Assembly (NCBI GenBank): GCA_964526635.1
Contig: CAZGLR010000088.1
Location: 1-14,147, forward strand
Source of the DNA: CAZGLR01 sp964526635
GTDB lineage: Bacteria; Zixibacteria; MSB-5A5; GN15; JAAZOE01
Reading direction: 5' to 3'
Length of the DNA stretch: 14,147 bases
The notes below the pieces were generated by a model that saw only the letters and a program-made list of their open reading frames with translations, was not told where the DNA came from and did no database searches. The position numbers were made by a program, and so were the translations under genes. This document shows, piece by piece, positions 6,387 to 13,381 of the stretch. The first letter of the stretch is position 1. The number at the start of each line of letters is the position of its first letter.

Positions 6387-8233
6387 TTGGCCAGATTTTC
6401 TGAATTTAAACGGACTGTGACATGCGGCGGCCTGACTGCCGCCCATGTCGGTGACCAGGTCACCCTCAACGGCTGGGTCAATGAATATCGCAATCTTGGC
6501 GGCCTGCTCTTTATCGACCTGCGCGATCGCTATGGTATCACCCAGGTGGTCTTCCATCCCGAGCACGTGTCCAAAGACATCTTTGCCACCGCTGCCTTAT
6601 GCCGTCACGAATTCGTCATCGCCGTGCGGGGAACGGTCCAGAACCGCCCCGAGGGTACCCAGAATCCCAAACTTCCCACCGGTGAGATCGAGGTCGAATG
6701 TTCAGACATTCAGATTTTGTCGAAATCTGAGACCCCGCCCTTTGAAATCGCCGATGAAATCAATGCCCGCGAAGAACTTCGGCTGGAGTACCGGTACCTC
6801 GACTTGCGCCGCAATCCGATGCAGTACAAAATGCGCATTCGCCATGAAACCACCATGGCCATACGCGAGTATATGACGACGCAGGGTTTTTATGAAATCG
6901 AAACACCCCTGCTCATGAAGTCGACACCGGAGGGCGCCCGCGATTATGTTGTCCCCAGCCGGGTCCATCGCGGCGAGTTTTACGCCCTGCCGCAGTCGCC
7001 GCAGCTTTTGAAACAGATATTAATGATAGCCGGGTTCGATAAATATTTCCAGCTGGCCCGCTGCCTGCGCGATGAAGACCTGCGTGCCGACCGCCAGCCG
7101 GAACACACCCAGATCGACTTTGAAATGTCGTTTGTCACACCCGAGGACGTCTGGGCTGTGGCCGAGGGCATGCTCAAACATGTCTGGAATAAAGTCCTCG
7201 ATATCGATATCCAAACTCCTTTTCCGCGCTGCACCTATCAGGAGGTCATGGATCGCTGGGGGATAGATAAGCCTGATCGCCGTTTCGGCATGGAAATCAT
7301 CGACTTATCCGAGACTGTCGNNNNNNNNNNGTCGCCGGCTGCGGCTTTAAGGTCTTTACTTCAACTCTTGAATCCGGTGGCCGCGTAAAAGCCCTGTGCT
7401 GCAAGGGCGCCGGCGGGATGTCGCGTAAACAGGTCAGCGACCTGGAAACAATCGCCAAAACCCACGGTGCCGGCGGTATGGCGTACATCCTCCGAGGCGA
7501 CGATGGCGACAAATCGCCGATTGCTAAATTTCTTGGAGATGATATCGTCGCCTCCATATGCAAAAAAGCCGGGGCGGAAAAGGGCGATGCTGTTTTGATC
7601 ATCGCCGACAAACAGCTCAAAACCGAGTCGATTCTCGGCCAGCTGCGTCTTCATATCGGAAAAACCACCGGCCTGATTGATCGCTCCCGCTGGGAATTTC
7701 TTTGGGTGACCAAATTCCCGCTGTTTGAATATGACGAAGACGCCGGCCGTTTCGATGCCGCCCATAATATCGTCTCCAGCCCGTGCGAAGAAGACATGGA
7801 GCTTCTGGAACAGGGATTTACCACAACGCTCGATCCGACCGACCCTGATCATCCCTGGCGAAAAGCCCACGCGGATCAGTATGATCTCGTATTAAATGGT
7901 ATGGAAATCGCATCCGGCGGTATTCGAATTCACGACAGCGATCTGCAGTTGAAAATCCTGAAAATCCTCGGGATGTCCGAGGAGCGGGCCGAGCGTATGT
8001 TCGGCTTTTTGCTGCGGGCGCTCAAATACGGCCCGCCGCCCCACGCCGGCCTGGCCCCCGGTCTTGACCGCATCGTCGCCCTGATGACCGGCACTGAGTC
8101 AATTCGCGATGTTATCGCCTTTCCCAAAACCACGACAGCGGCGTCGCTTATGGATGGCGCGCCATCGCCTTTGGACGATGAACAATTGAAGGAACTGGGA
8201 CTTAAAATCGTCCCGCCGCCGGAGAGTGCATGA
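6387..8233 (+). CDS. aspS: aspartyl-tRNA synthetase, intact apart from a probably false 10-N gap
   Basis: A class IIb synthetase that charges tRNA-Asp with aspartate. Domains in order: an OB-fold anticodon-binding domain (residues about 10-110, with GWVNEYRNLGG at 29-39), motif 1 region at about 150-185, motif 2 CLRDEDLRADRQPEHTQID near 226-244, the bacterial GAD insertion, and motif 3 GLAPGLDRI near the C-terminus. Leu37 sits where non-discriminating AspRSs carry a conserved His (P. aeruginosa His31), suggesting a tRNA-Asp-specific enzyme. Ns at 7321-7330 interrupt the gene, and the frames on each side differ. Both flanks carry GTCG; merging them gives DLSETVAGCGFKVF, in frame and the same length as the E. 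coli segment, for 610 residues in total. The start is TTG, after AGGAGA. The stop overlaps the phoH start as ATGA. Confidence 0.95.
7321..7330. other. Assembly gap placeholder (10 Ns) inside aspS
   Basis: Ten Ns are preceded by ...ACTGTCG and followed by GTCGCCGG.... The shared GTCG at both contig ends, the restored reading frame on merging, and the match to E. coli AspRS segment length all indicate that no bases are missing and that 14 bases (10 Ns plus one GTCG copy) are surplus. Confidence 0.9.
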
Positions 8234-9234
8234 CTACGACCCAATCCCATCTGAGCCAGACCTTCGATATCAGCGATATCGATCAGCGTGTCCTGTTTGG
8301 GCAAAACAATATCCACCTGCGCCTGATTGAATCGCAATTCAACATCAAAATCGTGGCGCGCGGCGATGTGATCCAGCTCGAGGGTGATAAACTGGAAGTC
8401 GAAAACGTCGTCAGTCTGCTCGAGGATATCATCACCCGGATTGAAGTCGGTCATGAGATCAGTGAGCAATACCTGATGTACGCTATTAATATGGTCAAGG
8501 AGGAGGGCCACGGCCCCGCCGATCAACTGGGCGAAGCAACCATCAATGGCGCCGCACCGGCAATGTTTGTCCCCAAGACGCTGGGGCAAAAAAATTACCT
8601 GGAAGCTATAGAAAACAACGACATCGTGTTCGGCATCGGCCCGGCCGGTACCGGCAAGACGTTTCTTGCGGTCGGCCATGCGGTTCGCGAGCTGAAGGCT
8701 AAAAAAAGAAAACGGATCGTGCTGGTCCGCCCGGCCGTCGAAGCCGGCGAAACCCTGGGCTTTCTGCCCGGTGATATCAAAGCCAAAATCGATCCATATC
8801 TGCGGCCGGTGTATGATGCCCTCCACGAGCTGATGCCGGCGGAACGCATCACCAAACTGATTGATCTGGGCATTATCGAAATCTGCCCGCTCGCCTTCAT
8901 GCGCGGGCGGACACTGAACAACTCGTTTGTCATCCTCGATGAAGCCCAGAACACCACCATCGCCCAGATGAAGATGTTCTTAACCCGCCTCGGACAGGGA
9001 TCGAAGGCGGTCATCACCGGGGATATCACTCAAATCGATCTCGACCGTAACAAGCCATCGGGACTGGTCAAGATCCAGAAGATCCTGACCGATATCAAAG
9101 GGATTGAATTCTGTTATTTGACCGGCAAGGATGTCGTCCGCCATCGCCTGGTGCAGGAGATTATCAAGGCCTATGGTCGTTATGAACGGAGTCTCAGTAG
9201 TCCCGCCGGTCCAAAGGGGAAGAAAAAGGCGTAA
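8230..9234 (+). CDS. phoH: PhoH-family P-loop ATPase (PhoH/YbeZ-like)
   Basis: A 334-residue cytosolic ATPase related to the helicase core. An N-terminal KH-like region with NNIHLRLIE (26-34) suggests RNA binding. The ATPase domain starts near residue 115: Walker A GPAGTGKT at 137-144, RPAVEAGETLGFLPG at 167-180, Walker B FVILDEAQN at 233-241, and GDITQIDL at 264-271. In many bacteria ybeZ (phoH) lies beside ybeY and the two proteins cooperate in rRNA maturation or ribosome quality control; here ybeY is two genes downstream, which supports the same role. The start overlaps the aspS stop (ATGA), with GGAG 5 bases upstream. The lysine-rich tail (GPKGKKKA) may contact RNA. Confidence 0.95.
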   Translation: MTTTQSHLSQTFDISDIDQRVLFGQNNIHLRLIESQFNIKIVARGDVIQLEGDKLEVENVVSLLEDIITRIEVGHEISEQYLMYAINMVKEEGHGPADQLGEATINGAAPAMFVPKTLGQKNYLEAIENNDIVFGIGPAGTGKTFLAVGHAVRELKAKKRKRIVLVRPAVEAGETLGFLPGDIKAKIDPYLRPVYDALHELMPAERITKLIDLGIIEICPLAFMRGRTLNNSFVILDEAQNTTIAQMKMFLTRLGQGSKAVITGDITQIDLDRNKPSGLVKIQKILTDIKGIEFCYLTGKDVVRHRLVQEIIKAYGRYERSLSSPAGPKGKKKA

Positions 9235-9246
9235 TCCGCGCCGACT

Positions 9247-11487
9247 ATGCTGAAGCTATTACTGAAATTTAAACGGGCCATCAAGCAGACCCTGAAAATC
9301 AAGGCTGAAATCGATCCAAAACAGGCCCGCCGTCGCAGCAGTAAGGTTATCAAGTTTTTGATGGCCGTGGCCGGCGTGATCCTGATCACCCTGCTGTATC
9401 CGAATATGGATTTCTATGGCCCGCTCGACGTCCCGCGTGAGGGCGAAATCGCCCATGAAAACATCATTGCCGATTTCTCCTTTAATATTATGAAGGACAA
9501 CGCCGTTCTTGAAGAAGAACGGGAGCTGACCGAACTCAGTACCCCGCTCTATGTCAGCTACAATCGCGACATCGTTGACAACAACCGGGAAAATCTGCAG
9601 GCGCTTTTCACCACTGCCGATTCGCTGAAATCAAGATTCAATGGCAACTTGCCCGATTCCACCTGGGACCGTTTCGAAACAGCCTTTCCACGGGTGCCGT
9701 CACTCTGGCTGGAACAACTATTGGCTTCCGGTTCCATCATGACACTCGGGCATATTCTCGACAGTATCATCGCTGATGATATTTACTACTATGGCGTCCT
9801 GCGCGATCTCAATGGTCTCCCGTCGGACAAGTACAAATCAGTCATCATGCAAAAGGCCCGACGGAATCAGCTTTTCAGCCGTGGCCAACTGGTCGATGAA
9901 AACAAAGCCTACAATATCCTGCTGGAACAACTCAACCAGTACCATCAGGATGAAGAACCGATCAACGTCGAACTGGCCTACGAAATCGGGCGCCATTTTA
10001 TCTCACCCAATGCCACATATAATGAAATCGTGACCGAGGCCGCCCGCGATAGTGCTGTCGCAACTATTTCAGACGTAGCCATGCAGGTAAACAAGTCCGA
10101 CCTGATCGCGCGCCGCGGCGCCCGCGTCGATGCGCAGCGGGCACGAATTCTGCAGGCCTATGCCGACCAGATCCAGCATCGGGCTGCGGCTCGGGGGTGG
10201 CTCGACGCTCTGACGCCTTTATTCTCCCGCTTTATCCTGGTGGCGCTGATCATCCTGCTGGTGTTTTTATTTTTGTACCATTTTCGGCCCGACGTCTTCT
10301 GGTCCAATAATAAGTTATTTGCACTGCTTTTGATAATTGGCCTGCAACTTTTCCTGGTGAATGTCATCGCAGTCAAGTTCATTTCAACTGTGTACCTTTA
10401 CCCGATCGCCATTTTGTCGATTCTGGTTTCGGTGCTCTATGATGTCCGTCTTGGCGTCATCATTACACTGCTGATAGCGCTGCTTCTGGGCATATTGAAC
10501 CGCTTCAATTTCACCATCACCCTGATCACCGCGGTAGCCGGCTGTATCGCCTGCTTTTCGGCCGGTGAAATCCGTCGTCGCAGTGAATTTTATCGCATTA
10601 TCCTGTTTCTTTCGGCGGCCTACGTCCTCATCGCCTTTACCGTTGAAAGCCTCAAATTATCACCGATGGGCGACGTCCTGACCTATTGCGGCTATGGCCT
10701 CATCAACGGCTTCGTGGCTCCGATGCTGACTATCGGCCTCCTTCCGCTGTTCGAATCTCTGTTCGGTTTTTCGACTAATATTACACTGCTGGAACTGGCC
10801 GACCTGAATCAACCGCTTCTCAAACGATTGTCGATGGAAGCCCCCGGCACTTATCATCATTCGCTTATGGTCGGCACCCTTGCCGAGGCCGCGGCCAAGG
10901 CGATAAATGCCAATCCGCTTCTGGCCCGGGTCGGGGCGTATTATCACGATATCGGGAAGATGGAAATTCCTGAGTATTTTGTAGAGAATCAGCTCGGGAT
11001 TAAATCCAAGCATGAATCGCTGAATCCAACCATGTCGGCCCTGGTCCTGGCCGCCCATGTTAAAAAAGGCCGCCGGCTGGGCGAAGATGCCGGCCTCCCC
11101 GATAACGTACTGAATTTCATAGAAGAGCATCATGGCACAACCATGATGACGTATTTCTATAATAAAGCCCGGGAGATGGACCTGCCCCTGGAATCCGATG
11201 CCGAATTCCGCTACCCCGGACCAAAACCGCAAACCCGCGAGACAGCTATTGCCATGCTGGCCGATTCGACTGAGGCCGCCAGCCGGACCCTCGATAATCC
11301 GACTCCGGCCCGCATACGAAACTTGATTCAGAAGCTGATTAATGATAAATTCTCTTCAGGTGAACTGACCGAATGTAATCTGACGCTGAAAGACCTGAAT
11401 GATATTCGTGAGGCATTTGTTTCTATTCTCATCGGGGTATTCCATCAGCGTATTGAATATCCCAAGAAAGAAGATATAAAGGTCTGA
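9247..11487 (+). CDS. pgpH: PgpH-type cyclic di-AMP phosphodiesterase, 7TM-HD membrane protein
   Basis: A 746-residue membrane protein with the PgpH layout: one N-terminal membrane helix (about 36-51), an extracytoplasmic 7TMR-HDED sensor domain (about 57-315), seven membrane helices (about 324-502), and a cytoplasmic HD phosphohydrolase domain. The HD metal ligands are complete: His538 (TYHHSL), His567-Asp568 (YYHDIGK), His604 (AAHVKKG), His628-His629 (EEHHGT) and Asp673 (MLADSTEA). In Listeria this family degrades c-di-AMP to pApA and affects osmotic and cell-wall homeostasis. The outer domain may sense a ligand, but which one is unknown. The gene lies between phoH and ybeY, an order also seen in Firmicutes (yqfF). 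The ATG is 12 bases after the phoH stop without a clear ribosome binding site, and the stop overlaps the ybeY start (TGATG). Confidence 0.93.
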   Translation: MLKLLLKFKRAIKQTLKIKAEIDPKQARRRSSKVIKFLMAVAGVILITLLYPNMDFYGPLDVPREGEIAHENIIADFSFNIMKDNAVLEEERELTELSTPLYVSYNRDIVDNNRENLQALFTTADSLKSRFNGNLPDSTWDRFETAFPRVPSLWLEQLLASGSIMTLGHILDSIIADDIYYYGVLRDLNGLPSDKYKSVIMQKARRNQLFSRGQLVDENKAYNILLEQLNQYHQDEEPINVELAYEIGRHFISPNATYNEIVTEAARDSAVATISDVAMQVNKSDLIARRGARVDAQRARILQAYADQIQHRAAARGWLDALTPLFSRFILVALIILLVFLFLYHFRPDVFWSNNKLFALLLIIGLQLFLVNVIAVKFISTVYLYPIAILSILVSVLYDVRLGVIITLLIALLLGILNRFNFTITLITAVAGCIACFSAGEIRRRSEFYRIILFLSAAYVLIAFTVESLKLSPMGDVLTYCGYGLINGFVAPMLTIGLLPLFESLFGFSTNITLLELADLNQPLLKRLSMEAPGTYHHSLMVGTLAEAAAKAINANPLLARVGAYYHDIGKMEIPEYFVENQLGIKSKHESLNPTMSALVLAAHVKKGRRLGEDAGLPDNVLNFIEEHHGTTMMTYFYNKAREMDLPLESDAEFRYPGPKPQTRETAIAMLADSTEAASRTLDNPTPARIRNLIQKLINDKFSSGELTECNLTLKDLNDIREAFVSILIGVFHQRIEYPKKEDIKV

Positions 11488-11894
11488 TGGAGGAGTCGCA
11501 TTTATTTATCGAATTCCCCGGCCGGTATCCTGAAAACGAGTTAATCCGGCTGGCTGATCGTATCCTGCGGGATGAAAACCAGTTTTTGCCGGTCAATATC
11601 ATCCTGTCCTCCGACGCACGCCTCCATGAACTTAACCGGCAGTTTCGCGGCAAAGATAGTCCCACCGACGTGCTCTCCTTCCCGATTGACCCGGATTTGG
11701 AAATTCTCGGGGAAATCTATATATCGGTTGAGACAGCCACTCGTCAGGCACCTGAATTTAACAATGATCTCGAAAACGAACTGTGCCGCCTGGTTTGCCA
11801 CGGCGCCCTGCATCTGTGCGGCTACGATCATCATAATAGCGCCGATGAAAAACTGATGCAGGAAAAAGAACACTATTATCTGGGAGAAACCTGA
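11487..11894 (+). CDS. ybeY: endoribonuclease YbeY, rRNA maturation factor
   Basis: A 135-residue zinc-dependent single-strand endoribonuclease needed for 16S rRNA 3'-end processing and 70S ribosome quality control. The UPF0054 signature is complete: His105, His109 and His115 in CHGALHLCGYDH form the H-x3-H-x5-H zinc site, and QFRGKDSPTDVLSFP at 52-66 contains the conserved Arg54 (catalytic Arg59 in E. coli). A short N-terminus makes it slightly smaller than E. coli YbeY (155 residues). The start overlaps the pgpH stop by one base, with AAGG a few bases upstream, so it is probably coupled. Its co-occurrence with phoH and a CorC-like protein matches the common ybeZ-ybeY-ybeX arrangement. Confidence 0.95.
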   Translation: MEESHLFIEFPGRYPENELIRLADRILRDENQFLPVNIILSSDARLHELNRQFRGKDSPTDVLSFPIDPDLEILGEIYISVETATRQAPEFNNDLENELCRLVCHGALHLCGYDHHNSADEKLMQEKEHYYLGET

Positions 11895-11899
11895 CGACC

Positions 11900-13174
11900 A
11901 TGCTGGTTCTGGCGGCATATCTGGCACTATCTTTATTGATCATCTTCTGGGGATACCTCGTCTCGGTATTCTCGCTGGCCGTGTATATCGCGCCCGATGA
12001 AATCAAAACGATTTTCCCGGAATTCTCCCAGAAACGAAAAAAACACCTCGAACAGTTTACTTCCAATCCACGGGCGTTTTTTAAAGTCGCGTTGCTGATG
12101 CGGATTTCGGCCGCGATGGTCCTGGGGATTCTTTCGATCATGGTCAGCCGGAAACTCATCGCATTCGGTCTGAATCTGCCCGAGGTCGTCTTTCCCGCCG
12201 TCTTTCTGATATACTGGCTGGTAACAGTCGCCCTGTTCATATACCTGCCTCGCCAGTTGACCCCGGAGAAAGCCAGGCGGCGGCTGTATCGATTCCTGCC
12301 CCTTTTGGAATTCGTCTATCGCCTGTTCACCCCGATCATGGCCTTCTTCAACCGCTATTTTGCGCCGGCCGATGATACGGCCATCACCGAAGACCAGAAA
12401 GATGATATCGTCGAACGCGCTATCGAATCCCTGGCCGAATCGGCAGGCATCAACGGCCCACTGATCGAACAGGATGAAAAGGAAATGATCCACCAGATAT
12501 TTCAGCTCGATGTCACCGAGGCCGAAGAAATCATGGTCCCGCGAATCAACATCAGCGCCTTCGAGAATACCGCCGACCTCGATCACATCCGCGATAAAGT
12601 CCGCGAAACCGGCTATACCCGCTATCCTGTTTACAAGGAGACTATCGATATTATCATCGGGATCGTCAAAGTCAAAGACCTGCTTCTTCTTGGCGAAGAA
12701 CAACAGCGGGCCTTTAAACTCACCGACCATATCCGCGAACCGCTCCGGATCGGTGAACACAAAAAAATCGATCAGCTTTTGGCGGAATTCAAGCGCTCGA
12801 AAACTCATATGGCTATCGTCATTGACGAATTCGGGGGTACCGCCGGGCTGGTAACGCTGGAAGATATTCTCGAAGAAATCGTCGGAGATATCGAGGATGA
12901 AGACGATCCCGCGGCCCTCCGTGATATCGTGCCGCTGGAAAACGGTAACTTCGAAATCTCGGCAGCCCTGCCGCTGGAAGAATTGGCCGATCATCTCGAT
13001 ATCGACCTCGATCAGGACGAATTCGAGACTGTCGGCGGCCTGATTTATGATCTTATCGGCTCGGTTCCGACCGAGGGTACCTCGCTGTCATGGAATAACT
13101 GCCGCCTGAAAGTTCTCGAAGTCAAGGGGCAGCGCATCACCCGCGTCCTAATTATCCCCCCGGCGCAACCCTGA
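11900..13174 (+). CDS. CorC/HlyC-type CBS-domain membrane protein (YbeX-like)
   Basis: A 424-residue protein. The N-terminal 150 residues have three membrane helices (about 4-28, 58-82 and 96-117) and resemble the DUF21/CNNM region of CorC-type transport proteins, but this part is diverged and lacks an obvious canonical signature. A CBS pair follows: IMVPR at 211-215, RYPVY at 241-245, and IDEFGGTAGLVTLEDI at 308-323. A CorC_HlyC domain ends the protein (about 345-420). Relatives have been linked to Mg2+/Co2+ efflux, and YbeX of E. coli to ribosome metabolism; the neighbouring ybeY and phoH fit the latter. The ATG lies 5 bases after the ybeY stop with only a weak, distant GGGAG. No terminator hairpin follows. 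The fold is sure; the substrate is unknown. Confidence 0.9.
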   Translation: MLVLAAYLALSLLIIFWGYLVSVFSLAVYIAPDEIKTIFPEFSQKRKKHLEQFTSNPRAFFKVALLMRISAAMVLGILSIMVSRKLIAFGLNLPEVVFPAVFLIYWLVTVALFIYLPRQLTPEKARRRLYRFLPLLEFVYRLFTPIMAFFNRYFAPADDTAITEDQKDDIVERAIESLAESAGINGPLIEQDEKEMIHQIFQLDVTEAEEIMVPRINISAFENTADLDHIRDKVRETGYTRYPVYKETIDIIIGIVKVKDLLLLGEEQQRAFKLTDHIREPLRIGEHKKIDQLLAEFKRSKTHMAIVIDEFGGTAGLVTLEDILEEIVGDIEDEDDPAALRDIVPLENGNFEISAALPLEELADHLDIDLDQDEFETVGGLIYDLIGSVPTEGTSLSWNNCRLKVLEVKGQRITRVLIIPPAQP

Positions 13175-13219
13175 TTTCCCCGCAGCCGTCTCATAAGAAA
13201 AGATTACCGTATCCATGTA

Positions 13220-13313
13220 TGTTTCCGTACAGTCTAATGTGGAACGGGAACTGTCATGCCCCCGGTACGTACAAAAAACAGTACGAAACAGGATGAGAAC
13301 TGTTAAATGACAG
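13220..13313. repeat. Interleaved inverted and direct repeats upstream of the htrA promoter
   Basis: In the 207-base gap 13175-13381, TGTTTCCGTAC (13220-13230) is mirrored by GTACGAAACA (13281-13290) with one base difference, and CTGTCAT (13251-13257) by ATGACAG (13307-13313). The two pairs interleave. GAACTGT also occurs directly at 13248-13254 and 13297-13303, and GTACGTAC (13265-13272) is self-complementary. All lie upstream of the -35 box, so activator or repressor sites are possible. No small gene is evident in the gap. Confidence 0.35.
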
Positions 13314-13324
13314 CAGAATATCCC

Positions 13325-13352
13325 TTGACAATGCGAAATTTTTCGCTATTAT
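13325..13352 (+). promoter_or_regulatory. Strong predicted sigma70 promoter for the htrA-type gene
   Basis: TTGACA (13325-13330, full consensus) and TATTAT (13347-13352, 5 of 6) are separated by 16 bases. The start is expected near 13359, giving a leader of about 23 bases. It is the best promoter in the window and shows that the protease is not just read through from the upstream cluster. Confidence 0.8.
13333..13346. promoter_or_regulatory. Dyad GCGAAA-TT-TTTCGC in the promoter spacer, candidate operator
   Basis: Two perfect 6-base arms separated by TT fill 14 of the 16 bases between the -35 and -10 boxes. A repressor bound here would block RNA polymerase. It does not match CIRCE or another heat-shock operator that I recognise. 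Confidence 0.45.
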
Positions 13353-13368
13353 GAGGGGTTTCCCTGTT

Positions 13369-13375
13369 GGAGGAG
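13369..13375 (+). promoter_or_regulatory. Ribosome binding site GGAGGAG for the htrA TTG start
   Basis: GGAGG ends 8 bases before TTG 13382, close to the ideal spacing. It supports this start over the in-frame ATG at residue 17, which would cut into the membrane anchor. Confidence 0.75.
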
Positions 13376-13381
13376 AAAAAG

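Noticed and set aside
6361..6420. 19-codon ORF starting ATG just before aspS and overlapping its start
   Set aside because: It has no ribosome binding site of its own, and AGGAGA fits the aspS TTG better; no sign of a leader peptide.
6387..7388. Frameshifted or split aspS pseudogene
   Set aside because: The apparent frame change comes from the N placeholder plus a duplicated GTCG; merging restores an intact gene.
7930..8826. 298-codon minus-strand frame across the aspS/phoH junction
   Set aside because: Both plus-strand genes here have unmistakable motifs; the antisense product resembles nothing.
11933..12994. 353-codon open frame on the minus strand antisense to the CorC-like gene
   Set aside because: It mirrors a gene with clear CBS motifs, its translation shows no known motif and has the odd D/F/G-rich look of an antisense shadow.
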